64,000 nucleotides of DNA from Natrinema salaciae (GTDB lineage Archaea > Halobacteriota > Halobacteria > Halobacteriales > Natrialbaceae): NCBI RefSeq assembly GCF_900110865.1, contig NZ_FOFD01000001.1:992001-1056000 (forward strand). The letters run 5' to 3'. Both the position numbers and the translations under genes were made by a program. The first letter of the stretch is position 1, and each line of letters starts with the position of its first letter. Shown here one piece after another: positions 33,055 to 41,685 of the stretch. The notes beneath the pieces were generated by a model, which had not been told where the DNA came from, ran no database searches, and saw nothing but the letters and a program-made list of their open reading frames with translations.

Positions 33055-34083
33055 TCACTCATCAGTCTTCTGGATGTCAAGTTTCAGAGTGACGTCAGCT
33101 CGCAGTTCTTCGAACTCCTCGTGGAGGCCGGCTTTGTAGTAGTGCCGCCGGATCGTCTCCGGCCGGGCGTTCACGCGCTTTGCGACCGTCTCGATATCGA
33201 GACCCTGGAGCAACTGCCAGGTGATCGAACCCGTACGAACGGCGTGGAGCGCGCGGCTGCTCGGGCACTTGCTCGAGAAGTTTCGCGCCGTATAGTCGCA
33301 CGTCTCACGCCGGTTCGAATGCGGACAGTTCGTGATCAGACACGGCTGGGTACCCTGGTAGCTCCAGGCTCGAAACGTCGAGTTCGACGGGCGACCCTGA
33401 CGGGCACAAAACAACGGTTCACGTCCGTTCTTGTCGCGTTTCTCGAAGCGCTCTCTTGCAACGTACGTATCCAGCGCCTCGACCACCTGCTCGGAGATCC
33501 CGACGACGCGTTCGCCCTGCTCCTTGTTTTTGAGACCGGTGAACGGTGGTCGGTGGCGGAACTCGAGCGTCTGGCCGTCCGGGTCGTAGTCACGGAGATC
33601 CAGCGCCCGTAGCCCGCTCATACGACAGCCGACGTGCCAAGCGACCTCGAGTACGGCGTGCTCCGGTCGACCCCGCCATATTCGCGACGACCGGTAGAAA
33701 TCGATCAACTCCTCGGCGTCGTCGTGGGCGAGTTTCTGGTCACTCGATTCTTCGGACCGCGTGACCGTCGGAACGTTCACCTTGTCGGCAAACCCATCGT
33801 CGACGACTTCGACGGTCTCGCAGTAATCGAGTAGCTGTTTCAGGGCGACCATCGACCCGCGTAAGGTCGTCGGGGCAATCTCCGCAGCCTCCCGGTCGGC
33901 CCGAAACTCGTCGAGATCCCACCCGGAGAGTTCGGACATACGGCTAATATCTCGCTCTTCGCAGAACTCGACGAACCGCGTGAGGCGATTCTCGTAGGTT
34001 CGAATGGTTCGGTCGGTATTCTCAGTCTTCCGTCTCGAGATGAACCGATCGCGGGCCTCCCGCGGGGAGAGGTCTCGGCTCAT
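33055..34083 (-). CDS. int: SNJ2-type tyrosine integrase (342 aa)
   Basis: N-terminal SAM-like domain (NTDRTIRTYENRLTRFVEFC) followed by a catalytic domain: Arg in GCRMSGLRALDL, a HRPPFTGLKNKE beta-hairpin with a candidate Lys, HAVRTGSITWQLL as the His-x-x-Arg box, and Tyr in IRRHYYKAG. A Cys/His insert (CLITNCPHSNRRETC) is seen. Its ATG overlaps the stop of the 92-aa gene (ATGA), and the gene ends 63 bases from the attachment repeat. IntSNJ2-type integrases act with two small co-transcribed proteins, matching the genes just upstream. It should catalyse integration and excision at tRNA-Trp. Confidence 0.88.
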   Translation of the reverse strand: MSRDLSPREARDRFISRRKTENTDRTIRTYENRLTRFVEFCEERDISRMSELSGWDLDEFRADREAAEIAPTTLRGSMVALKQLLDYCETVEVVDDGFADKVNVPTVTRSEESSDQKLAHDDAEELIDFYRSSRIWRGRPEHAVLEVAWHVGCRMSGLRALDLRDYDPDGQTLEFRHRPPFTGLKNKEQGERVVGISEQVVEALDTYVARERFEKRDKNGREPLFCARQGRPSNSTFRAWSYQGTQPCLITNCPHSNRRETCDYTARNFSSKCPSSRALHAVRTGSITWQLLQGLDIETVAKRVNARPETIRRHYYKAGLHEEFEELRADVTLKLDIQKTDE

Positions 34084-34358
34084 GACCGATCACCATCCCC
34101 GACCGAGTCTCGACGGCTGTCGTCGAGGAGGTCGTTCATCTCGGCCATGTCGCCGTGAATTCGGTCGAAGACGTCTTCGGCGACCTCGGCGAAGTCCACC
34201 ATCACGTCGTCGGTGATCCCGATCTCGACGGTCCTGGCATCGCCAATAAATCGAACAGTCTTCACGTCCTCCGCAACGTCGTAAACCTCCATTTCGCGGA
34301 CGTAGGGGATCGATTCGTCGGGCTCCGACCCTCTGTTCTCAGAGCGATCGTCACTCAT
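34080..34358 (-). CDS. Integrase helper-type small protein (92 aa)
   Basis: Begins at ATG 34358 with YVREMEVYDVAEDVKTVRF, a beta-rich acidic domain, then a helix (VDFAEVAEDVFDRIHGDMAE). Stop overlaps the integrase start as ATGA. By position it matches one of the two small proteins required with the SNJ2 integrase. Function is inferred from that arrangement. Confidence 0.65.
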   Translation of the reverse strand: MSDDRSENRGSEPDESIPYVREMEVYDVAEDVKTVRFIGDARTVEIGITDDVMVDFAEVAEDVFDRIHGDMAEMNDLLDDSRRDSVGDGDRS

Positions 34359-34686
34359 CGCGATCACCACTGGTCCAGTTCCCCGGACTACCCCAGCGGA
34401 ACTCGGGGTGGTCGTCCTCGAGCTGGTCGCGTTCGAACAGGCGATCGTGAATCCACGTCTGCAGCGCGGGTCCGGACCGATCGTGCGGCGGGTGGTCCGG
34501 CATGTGATGCTCGTCGACGCGGGTCGAGAGATCGTCCAGACAGGCGACCATCTCGACGAGGACCGCGTTCTGGTAGCGCATCTCCGTCGCGATCGCCTCG
34601 AGGGCCGCCGTCTGTCGTTCGACCGCGTCGGCCTGGCGCTCGAGGACTTCGAGTTGGGCCTCGAGGGCGAGGAACTCGTCACTCAT
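34351..34686 (-). CDS. Coiled-coil small protein of the integrase operon (111 aa)
   Basis: Residues 1-55 form a long coiled coil (LALEAQLEVLERQADAVERQ), followed by a polar tail with a His-rich stretch (HHMPDHPPHDRSG). ATG 34686 overlaps the stop of the PadR-like gene; the stop overlaps the next start. Second probable integration helper, or a DNA-bridging factor. Confidence 0.65.
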   Translation of the reverse strand: MSDEFLALEAQLEVLERQADAVERQTAALEAIATEMRYQNAVLVEMVACLDDLSTRVDEHHMPDHPPHDRSGPALQTWIHDRLFERDQLEDDHPEFRWGSPGNWTSGDRDE

Positions 34687-35092
34687 TACGACCACCGTCG
34701 GTCGCGCCGATCTCGATCTCGAAGGTATCTGCGAGCCGCTCGACGCGCTGGCGTAGCAACCCATGCGCATCGTCCGTGAGCGCGTACTCGTTCGTTCGCT
34801 TGTCGAATGCGGACTTCTCGACGAGCCCGCGCTCAACGAGCGTATCGAGGTTCGAGTACAGCCGTCCGTGATTTACCTCACCGTATTGGGGCTCGAGGAG
34901 CCGCTTGATCGCGAGCCCGTAACTGATCTCGTCGTCGTGCTCGAGGCGAGCGATCGCCTCCAGGGTGTCACGCTGGAACCCGGTGAGATCACCCCACGTC
35001 GTGCCGCCGTCGGCCTCGATTCGCTGGTCAGAAACGATCGATACGTCTGTCGTGTCGGGGCTTTCAAGACCCCGCGAACTGTCGTCGTACAT
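34679..35092 (-). CDS. PadR-like winged-helix regulator (137 aa)
   Basis: Core DLTGFQRDTLEAIARLE, YGLAIKRLLEPQYGEVNHGR and LYSNLDTLVERGLVEKS is the PadR-type winged helix (YG..I...L, then the LY..L..L...GL pattern), ending in a dimerisation helix. ATG 35092 chosen; upstream codons are non-coding in character. It heads the integrase operon, so it probably controls integration or excision and its own promoter, where short inverted repeats occur at 35236-35275. Confidence 0.75.
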   Translation of the reverse strand: MYDDSSRGLESPDTTDVSIVSDQRIEADGGTTWGDLTGFQRDTLEAIARLEHDDEISYGLAIKRLLEPQYGEVNHGRLYSNLDTLVERGLVEKSAFDKRTNEYALTDDAHGLLRQRVERLADTFEIEIGATDGGRNE

Positions 35093-35235
35093 GGCTTGCG
35101 TGCCTGGTTCACGCGAGCCGCGCGGACCCGGTGTCCCTAGCACCGGACCGCATTTTCCAAATGGGCCCGACGGACAGTCGGACCCGCGTGAAACTCGCGT
35201 TATCAGACTAGTCCCAACTCTACCACAATAAATCC

Positions 35236-35275
35236 TTCTACAGAATAGTAGAATAAGATGTTCTATATTGTATAG
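35236..35275. promoter_or_regulatory. Inverted repeats in the divergent promoter region
   Basis: TTCTAC/GTAGAA with a 6-base spacer at 35236-35253, and CTATA-TTG-TATAG at 35263-35275, lie in the AT-rich gap between the PadR-like gene (minus) and the winged-helix gene (plus). They are likely operators or TATA elements for one or both regulators, a lysogeny-switch layout. Confidence 0.45.
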
Positions 35276-35326
35276 CTTGACCAATATTTCGAACGAGGTA
35301 AGAACCCCCTCGAAAACCCTTCTGTA

Positions 35327-35590
35327 ATGAGAAAACCCGGTAGCTGGATGCAGAATCCGACTGACGAGAGGATTCTGGAAGTTCTCGGCACTGGGTTGGA
35401 ACTGGGCCCGACGACCATTGCGAGAAATATTGATCGTCACAGGACAGGTGTGAATCGGCGGTTGTCGACGTTGGTCGAGTATGGGCTCGTAAAAAAAGTC
35501 GATGAAGGGTACTACGAGATCACTGATGCCGGCGAACGATACCTCGCTGGAGAACTCGATGCCGACGATCTCGAGTCGGCCGAGGACTGA
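35327..35590 (+). CDS. Winged-helix transcription regulator (87 aa)
   Basis: A MarR/ArsR-like winged helix spans nearly the whole protein: NPTDERILEVLGTG, TTIARNIDRHRTGVNRRLSTL (recognition helix), VEYGLVKKVDEGYYEIT (wing), AGERYL. Divergent from the PadR-like gene, it may be the opposing regulator of a lysogeny decision. Confidence 0.75.
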   Translation: MRKPGSWMQNPTDERILEVLGTGLELGPTTIARNIDRHRTGVNRRLSTLVEYGLVKKVDEGYYEITDAGERYLAGELDADDLESAED

Positions 35591-35595
35591 ATTAC

Positions 35596-35877
35596 TCACG
35601 TTTCGACCCCCTCGAGTCCGATCCGTCGGAGTAACGGCTCGAGCCAGCTGGGAATTTCGTCGTCGACGCGCTGGCCGTTCGCGTTCAGCGTCATAATTAG
35701 GCCAGCGGTCTGGTTCTGGACTGCAAGAACCCAGTGCCGTCCACCTTCAACGCGAACATCGACCCGTTTCTTGTTCTCTGGCGACCCGGTGATCTCGACG
35801 TCGACGAATCGACCGTCTTCGAGTTCTCTACGCAACCGTGATTCGCTCGACCTCTGGTGGTCTGTTTGAACAGACAT
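35596..35877 (-). CDS. Small provirus protein (93 aa)
   Basis: Beta-rich protein (GRFVDVEITGSPENKKRVDV, HWVLAVQNQTAGLI) ending in a helix. ATG 35877. It ends 5 bases from the convergent winged-helix gene and lies before Orc1/Cdc6. No family recognised. Confidence 0.55.
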   Translation of the reverse strand: MSVQTDHQRSSESRLRRELEDGRFVDVEITGSPENKKRVDVRVEGGRHWVLAVQNQTAGLIMTLNANGQRVDDEIPSWLEPLLRRIGLEGVET

Positions 35878-36018
35878 GAATGGGCGAAGGTAATGGCTAT
35901 TGATAAGATCAGAGCGGAGATGAACGGAAAGCAGCCGAAAATGGCTCTCGAACCCGTTAACAAGCGGTACACGGACTCTATTCCGGTGAGCGGAAAATGG
36001 ACGGAATGAACGGAAAAC

Positions 36019-37029
36019 TCAGAAGTCGGGGACGGCGTAGACCTTCCCTCTCCCACTTCCGTTCGATTCGATCAGTCCGTACTTCTCCTCGAGGTTCGCG
36101 AGGTACCGTCGACGGGTGCTCTTCGCCTTCGGATTGTGCGCGCGCTGTTCGTAGGTCTCGTGCAACTGCGTGCCGGAGACTTCTCTCGCCGATTCGATGA
36201 TGTCGTAGAGTAACCGCTTGTGCGTCCCGAGGTCTTCGACGCGCTCGAGGTGGATTTCTTCCAGAGCGGCGGTGCGAATCTCGCCGACGGTGCTGGTCGT
36301 GATCTGCGAGCGATCACTGTCCATTGAGACGGCCTTCGCGGCGCTACGGAGGATGCCGATCGCCTCGCGAGCATCTCCTGCAGCAACGTCAGCAATGTAG
36401 TCGATTGCGTCGGTAGAGATCGTTCCCGGCCGTAGTCCGGCACGGATACGAGCTTGGAGAATATCGACCAACTGCGTGTGCGTAAACCGGTCAAGTGTGA
36501 TCGTCTCCGCGCTTCGGAGTCGACTCCGAACGCGAGAATCGAGGTGTGCGAAAAGGTCGTCCTCGCCGATCGTGATGGCGACGATCGTTACATTTGGAAT
36601 CTCATAGAGCGCCTGAAGTGTTGTGTCGTCCTCGAGGACGTCGACCTCGTCGACGATCGCGACGACGCGCTTGTCGCTCTCGCGAAGTCGGTCGACGAAC
36701 GCGCTCGTCGGCGAGCCCAACTTCTTGAGGTTCGCTCCGAGATCCGCATCGCGCATGATCCCGTGGAGTACCTCGGCTTTCGACGACCCGGAAATACAGT
36801 TGTGGTATCCCCAGCGGAAATCGAGCGTCTCGCGCTCGAGTTCGCGAACGACGAATCTCGCGAGGGTCGTCTTCCCCGTGCCACTCGGCCCGAAGATGAG
36901 AACGTTCTCGCCCATATCTCCGTCAGCGATGGGCCGGAGCGCGTCAGCCAACTGCTCAATCTTGGCGTCCCGGTGATAGAGATCGCTCGGGATATGAGAC
37001 GGCCGGAGGGCTCGTGCATTCGTAATCAT
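36019..37029 (-). CDS. orc1/cdc6: Orc1/Cdc6-type replication initiator (336 aa)
   Basis: AAA+ domain with Walker A GPSGTGKTT (residues 47-55), Walker B VVAIVDEVDVL, sensor 1 in IPNVTIVAITI, and an arginine finger in LDSRVRSRLRS. Sensor 2 lies in GDAREAIGILR, and a C-terminal winged helix follows (SGTQLHETYEQR, STRRRYLANLEEKYGL). It is shorter than chromosomal haloarchaeal Orc1 proteins (about 400-600 aa), as is usual for plasmid and virus versions. An AT-rich intergenic region with an 18-bp palindrome precedes it. It probably initiates replication of the excised element. Confidence 0.85.
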   Translation of the reverse strand: MITNARALRPSHIPSDLYHRDAKIEQLADALRPIADGDMGENVLIFGPSGTGKTTLARFVVRELERETLDFRWGYHNCISGSSKAEVLHGIMRDADLGANLKKLGSPTSAFVDRLRESDKRVVAIVDEVDVLEDDTTLQALYEIPNVTIVAITIGEDDLFAHLDSRVRSRLRSAETITLDRFTHTQLVDILQARIRAGLRPGTISTDAIDYIADVAAGDAREAIGILRSAAKAVSMDSDRSQITTSTVGEIRTAALEEIHLERVEDLGTHKRLLYDIIESAREVSGTQLHETYEQRAHNPKAKSTRRRYLANLEEKYGLIESNGSGRGKVYAVPDF

Positions 37030-37040
37030 TAACGGTAGTT

Positions 37041-37058
37041 ATTAATAGACCTATTAAT
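37041..37058. promoter_or_regulatory. 18-bp palindrome upstream of orc1/cdc6
   Basis: ATTAATAG-AC-CTATTAAT is a perfect inverted repeat 12 bases before the Orc1 start codon, in an AT-rich stretch. Likely autoregulatory site or part of an origin. No long origin-recognition boxes were recognised by eye. Confidence 0.45.
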
Positions 37059-37171
37059 TCCTGTCGGGTTAGATGTGTTATGAGCATTCTGTTTGTATGA
37101 ATTACCAGAACTAGTTATCAATACAGATGATCAGAGAAAGAATCAAATTGGTCGACTGATATTAGCGACCA

Positions 37172-37669
37172 ATGAGACGACGTATGTTCTTAGCAGGTGT
37201 CGGATCTAGTTCAATAGTCGGACTAAGTGGGTGTGCAGCCCTTAGCGATGATAAAGAGAAAGAAGAAGAGCTTGTAGAAAATTACTCTACGGCTCTCGAC
37301 CTTTTTGAAGAAGGATTTGATGCGCTCAAAACAGGCCGAGATTATATGCAAGATCTTGAACATAGGGAAGCAGAGATTTGGTTTAATCAGGCAGACAATA
37401 CTGTCGATGACGGACAAGAAGTATGGGACGATATGACAGAATTAGCCGCGGAAGCCGGTGTCTCTCAGGATGACTTCCGCCAAATGTTGGATTTAGAAAG
37501 TGCAAGGATGGCATTAGGGTCTGCAGTTGCTTCACATAAATCTGCAGTCCAAAATACGGATGATGGAGAAGAACTCCCACCATACACAGAAGAGTTAGCG
37601 ACGGAAGACTATGTTGAAGTTCAGGAAGTAAATTATCTATCGGTAAACGAAGTCAAAGACCTTCTGTAA
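37172..37669 (+). CDS. Tat-exported lipoprotein in the provirus (165 aa)
   Basis: The N-terminus MRRRMFLAGVGSS ... LSGCA is a Tat signal with lipobox; the mature protein would start at the Cys near residue 21. The rest is acidic and helical (EEELVENYSTALDLFEEGF, QDLEHREAEIWFNQA) with a TPR-like feel. It resembles the larger lipoprotein at 44976-45956 in design. It could be a surface exclusion or envelope factor; that role is a guess. GC is lower than in the virion genes. Confidence 0.7.
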   Translation: MRRRMFLAGVGSSSIVGLSGCAALSDDKEKEEELVENYSTALDLFEEGFDALKTGRDYMQDLEHREAEIWFNQADNTVDDGQEVWDDMTELAAEAGVSQDDFRQMLDLESARMALGSAVASHKSAVQNTDDGEELPPYTEELATEDYVEVQEVNYLSVNEVKDLL

Positions 37670-37929
37670 GTACCACTACCTTAAGATGCACGGAGATACA
37701 ATCACGCAGCCGACCGGGCGCGTGCCCGAACTGATCCGCCGCGGAGATCGCGGGGACTCTCAACGCCGACGAGATGCCCAACAAGTATCAGTCAATTAAA
37801 TTATCAGCGAATAGCAGTTCTTCTCAACCATAATATAGGAGTCATTTAGCAAGACCCGTACTCGTTCACCGTACGAATCAAAACCATATCATCAATAGAA
37901 TTATTAATCAAGGATATAATTTCTTTGCT

Positions 37930-38586
37930 ATGTCTATCCAGAATATGAGATATATGAAAAGACGGATAGCACCACACTTAGACTGGTTCACTACGATCAC
38001 GATGGTTTTCTTGGTTGGTATTGGTATCTATTCTTGGTTTCAACCTCGTTTTTTGGGACTTCCTCAAATGGGTAGCTCTACTGCTGTCGCGATAATTTCT
38101 GGACTAACGGTTGGCTTGGCTGTTCACAGGCTAAGACGACCAAAAGAAGTAGAACAACCGTCTGTTAAACAAACGTTCAACTGGTCAGACCACACTAATA
38201 TTGCTGATTTCGGTTTGAAAAATTATGGTAATGGGACAGCACACTATATACAAATCGAAGTGACAAATGCTAATTCGGGAAAGGAATTATTCAGTTTAAA
38301 ACCTCGTGAACCTCCAGTTCACTTGGAAGAAGACGAGTTTTTTGGATTTATGTACGACAGAAGATCTGAAGATGATAGACTGTTAGCCGAAATTAGAGAG
38401 AAGAAAGAAATTGATGGAATGGTACATATCTATTATAGTTTTGTATCATCTATGGGTTCTCGAGCACCACCAGAGGCCTATTCAGAGCGTCCAGATGAAT
38501 ATGTCCTTGATAATGTTGTAGAAGTAGCAAAGATGGAACCTCGACGAATGGAGCTCAAAAGGATACAATCCCTCTGCAGAGATTAG
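37930..38586 (+). CDS. Membrane-anchored hypothetical protein (218 aa)
   Basis: Two transmembrane helices near the N-terminus (FTTITMVFLVGIGIYSWF; SSTAVAIISGLTVGLAV) and a soluble beta-rich C-terminal domain (NYGNGTAHYIQIEVTN, FGFMYDRRSEDD). ATG 37930. Markedly AT-rich compared with the virion genes, suggesting recent acquisition. The 260 bases before it include a GC-rich patch without a complete gene. Function unknown. Confidence 0.65.
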   Translation: MSIQNMRYMKRRIAPHLDWFTTITMVFLVGIGIYSWFQPRFLGLPQMGSSTAVAIISGLTVGLAVHRLRRPKEVEQPSVKQTFNWSDHTNIADFGLKNYGNGTAHYIQIEVTNANSGKELFSLKPREPPVHLEEDEFFGFMYDRRSEDDRLLAEIREKKEIDGMVHIYYSFVSSMGSRAPPEAYSERPDEYVLDNVVEVAKMEPRRMELKRIQSLCRD

Positions 38587-38634
38587 ATTAAAATTCATTC
38601 TCTCTAAGGACGTCAGGAGCATTCATTATTTTGA

Positions 38635-38820
38635 TTACATCTCGACCCCATCGACAAGCTCAAGCCTCCATTGGCCGTCGTCAATGTGACGGATGTGGAC
38701 GTGATGTTCGCCGTCGATCTCGCCGTCCTCGTTGAGCAGTCCCTCGAGTCGGAGATCGTCTTTCGGCAGTGTCACACCGGCAGAGTTCTGATCTAACTGT
38801 CTGAGTTTATTCAGCGCCAT
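38635..38820 (-). CDS. AbrB/SpoVT-like small protein (61 aa)
   Basis: From ATG 38820: MALNKLRQLDQNSAGVTLPK resembles the swapped-hairpin AbrB fold in short haloarchaeal DUF8053-type proteins, followed by HHVHIRHIDDGQWRLELVDG. It is transcribed away from the virion block and may repress it. The longer frame to 38916 adds residues that overlap the opposite promoter region. Confidence 0.65.
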   Translation of the reverse strand: MALNKLRQLDQNSAGVTLPKDDLRLEGLLNEDGEIDGEHHVHIRHIDDGQWRLELVDGVEM

Positions 38821-38861
38821 ATGAAGAGGCGGGCAACCCGCCTTGGCATAAAGATTGTTGA

Positions 38862-39344
<483 letters not shown>

Positions 39345-39356
39345 GTGGTTCGGGAT

Positions 39357-39890
39357 ATGAACGACCACTCGTCGACGGCGAAACGAATCGGCTTTCTGCT
39401 ACTACTCGCCGCGGTCGTTACCGTGGGACTCGCAGGAATCACCAGCGCACAGACTGGCGAGTACAGCACGAACGAGACGGTCAAACTCACCAACGACACC
39501 GATCCCATCACCGTCTCAGTCGACTGGAACGAATCGATCACCGACCCCGCGAATACCTCCGCGGCGGTCGTGTTCTACAACGAGACCGAGTACGCGGCTG
39601 ATCCCGCGAACGCGACAGTTGCTCTTGAGAGCGTCATCCCATCCGATCCGGGCAACACGACCGAGGCCGAGTTCAACCAAACGGACTCTGGTCTAGAGCT
39701 GGGCAACGAGTACCGAGTGACCGTCACCGGGCCCGCGACGGTCGACGGCGCGTCGATCGAAGACAGTTCTGGGTTCCTTGGCGGCGTGATCGGCGGCGGC
39801 GGCGGGCTCGAAGGCAACGGGATGCTCGTCGGCCTCGCGGTGATCGGCCTCGCGGTGATCGGGGCGGCTGTGTATACGATGCGGGACTAA
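39357..39890 (+). CDS. Secreted/membrane-anchored virion-block protein (177 aa)
   Basis: Signal peptide (IGFLLLLAAVVTVGLAGITS, cleavage after SAQ), an extracellular beta domain with many N-x-T/S glycosylation sites (NETVKLTND, NESITD, NTSAAV, NETEY), a Gly-rich linker and a C-terminal transmembrane helix ending in a basic-acidic tail. ATG 39357 is taken over the GTG at 39345. Likely an envelope protein exposed on the virion or infected cell. Confidence 0.7.
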   Translation: MNDHSSTAKRIGFLLLLAAVVTVGLAGITSAQTGEYSTNETVKLTNDTDPITVSVDWNESITDPANTSAAVVFYNETEYAADPANATVALESVIPSDPGNTTEAEFNQTDSGLELGNEYRVTVTGPATVDGASIEDSSGFLGGVIGGGGGLEGNGMLVGLAVIGLAVIGAAVYTMRD

Positions 39891-39902
39891 CGAGGTGAAA
39901 CC

Positions 39903-39977
39903 ATGAATTTAGGAATTTTCGACAGTACGAACGCTGAGTTGTACAGGGACGCGACGATCGCTGCGGGGGTGCTCTAA
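39903..39977 (+). CDS. Possible 24-residue peptide between envelope genes
   Basis: ATG 39903 is preceded by GAGGTG at the usual ribosome-binding distance, and its TAA overlaps the spike ATG (TAATG). Peptide MNLGIFDSTNAELYRDATIA plus four residues. It may encode a peptide, or mainly serve to couple translation to the spike gene. Confidence 0.35.
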   Translation: MNLGIFDSTNAELYRDATIAAGVL

Positions 39978-41683
39978 TGGCAGCCCAAAGCCCACAGCCC
40001 ACCGAGTTAGACGCGGCCGGCTCGGGCATGACCCGGCGCGGGCTGTTCAAGCGCGCGGCGATCGCGGGCGGAACGATGGTCGCGGCTCCGGCGGCCGTCG
40101 ACCAGTTCGCTCCGCGATACTCGCCGATCGGGCGTGCTGCTGCGTTCCCGCACCTGCTTGTCGGAGTTGCTGCGCTGGCTGCTGCAAGCTACATCGCAGG
40201 TCGCTACGACGGTTCGGACATCGAGGGCGTGCAAGGTGCGATGGAGTTCGAAGATCATCTCGAGATCTACAACGAGGCGCGAGAGATCCACGAAGTTAGC
40301 GATCCCGAACTGCTGGCATCGCTCAAACGCGATGCTCGGAATCTACAGGATGCCGTCCGGGAGGCGGCTATTATGACGATGTACGAGTCTGTCGCAACCG
40401 GTGCGAGTCGTTCGGAGGCTCGGGTTGCTGCGGAGGAGGCTGTTGCTGGTCGGTTCGCTGTGCCCCAGGAGTCAATCGCGACCCGTGTTAATTCCATCTC
40501 GGAGGGAATTATCCAGTCTGCGATCGATCTCGGAGTCCTGTATAGTGCGAACCCGTATACCGGTCGATCCGCCACCAATCCGGAGAATCACGGTGACTTG
40601 CGTGAACGGCAAGTGGAGTTGCATGATGGCTCTACGGTGCCTCTCATGTTCTTGAACAAGACTGGTGGGAATACTGACAACCAAATTGAGTGGGACCCGT
40701 TCAACACCCCCGGCACCAGCAACTACGAGGGCGGCAACTATGACTTCGTCGTCGTCGGGGTCGAGGAGCCTGACCCTGCCAACTACGACGGTGTCAACGC
40801 CGACGACTACGATCTTGATCACGTGGATGGTCGGCAGCCGATCGCGAACGCTGATGAGTACGCTGACGTGCTCGCTGAGATTCAGGACGGCTACAATGGT
40901 GTGATGAACGAGATCGATGCCCTGCTCGATACCCACTACGACGGAATCGCGGCGGGCGATCTCTCTGTGGCTGAAATGCTGTCTACCGATGCGATGCTGG
41001 ACGTGGTTGCTGAGGCTGAGTCGTGGCAAGAGGCGGCGCTGTACTTCCGAGCGTTGGGTCTCTCTGAGGCAGTTGAGCCTGGCCGTGTTTCGTTCGACGT
41101 GTCGGAGGTTGAGACTCCCGACGGCGGCGGCAACGAGACCGACGGAAACACGACCGATAACAACAGCACTGACAACGCCACGGACCTGCCTGATGACGGT
41201 GTGGCGACCTACGACGGGAAGCTCGCATGGTCGATCTCCGATGAGGTTCAGGGCAGCGAGCTTCCTGTCGGGTCCCAGATCATCCCTGAGAGCTACCCCG
41301 GAGATTTCTACATGGCTCTGGAGTACGAGGATTCGGACGGCAATATGGTCGGAGAAGTCGTCCACTTGACAACGCCGTTCACGATTGAGGGCACTAACGG
41401 AGGTGGCAACGTGCTCCCGTTTGAGGCTCGCGACGTCGTCACTAGCGATACGGACCCCTCGGATGCTCAGGAGATTTTCCGCGAGAACCGCAAGAGCGAG
41501 CAACAAGCTCGTGAGCAGACGATCGAGGTAGTTATTGATGAGAGCGGAGGCGGCGGCCCGCTGTTCCCCGACGGATTCGGACTCGAGGGGGGCGGTCAGT
41601 GGCTCGGACTCAGTATCATCGGTGTCGTCGTGCTGGCCGTCGTCGGCATCGTAACCGACGCGATTCCGGGGATGGGGAACTGA
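39977..41683 (+). CDS. Pleolipovirus-type spike protein, VP4-like (568 aa)
   Basis: Twin-arginine signal (MTRRGLFKRAAIAGGTMVAA, R20-R21), a large ectodomain with a helical first third and a beta-rich middle (NKTGGNTDNQIEWDPFN), then a Gly/Asn/Thr linker at about 378-400 and a single C-terminal transmembrane helix (LSIIGVVVLAVVGIV) with a short tail. Length and layout match VP4 spikes of pleolipoviruses, which bind the host and drive membrane fusion. It lies between the VP3-like and ORF6-like genes, as in that virus family. The Tat signal implies folding before export. Confidence 0.78.
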   Translation: MAAQSPQPTELDAAGSGMTRRGLFKRAAIAGGTMVAAPAAVDQFAPRYSPIGRAAAFPHLLVGVAALAAASYIAGRYDGSDIEGVQGAMEFEDHLEIYNEAREIHEVSDPELLASLKRDARNLQDAVREAAIMTMYESVATGASRSEARVAAEEAVAGRFAVPQESIATRVNSISEGIIQSAIDLGVLYSANPYTGRSATNPENHGDLRERQVELHDGSTVPLMFLNKTGGNTDNQIEWDPFNTPGTSNYEGGNYDFVVVGVEEPDPANYDGVNADDYDLDHVDGRQPIANADEYADVLAEIQDGYNGVMNEIDALLDTHYDGIAAGDLSVAEMLSTDAMLDVVAEAESWQEAALYFRALGLSEAVEPGRVSFDVSEVETPDGGGNETDGNTTDNNSTDNATDLPDDGVATYDGKLAWSISDEVQGSELPVGSQIIPESYPGDFYMALEYEDSDGNMVGEVVHLTTPFTIEGTNGGGNVLPFEARDVVTSDTDPSDAQEIFRENRKSEQQAREQTIEVVIDESGGGGPLFPDGFGLEGGGQWLGLSIIGVVVLAVVGIVTDAIPGMGN

Positions 41684-41685
41684 CC

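Noticed and set aside
37670-37929. GC-rich patch with a frame reading EIAGTLNADEMPNKY
   Set aside because: Only about 40 codons without a start; possible gene remnant but not enough to call.
40472-41506. Minus-strand frame of 344 aa opposite the spike gene
   Set aside because: Antisense shadow. The plus strand has the Tat signal, linker and transmembrane helix and fits the virion block.
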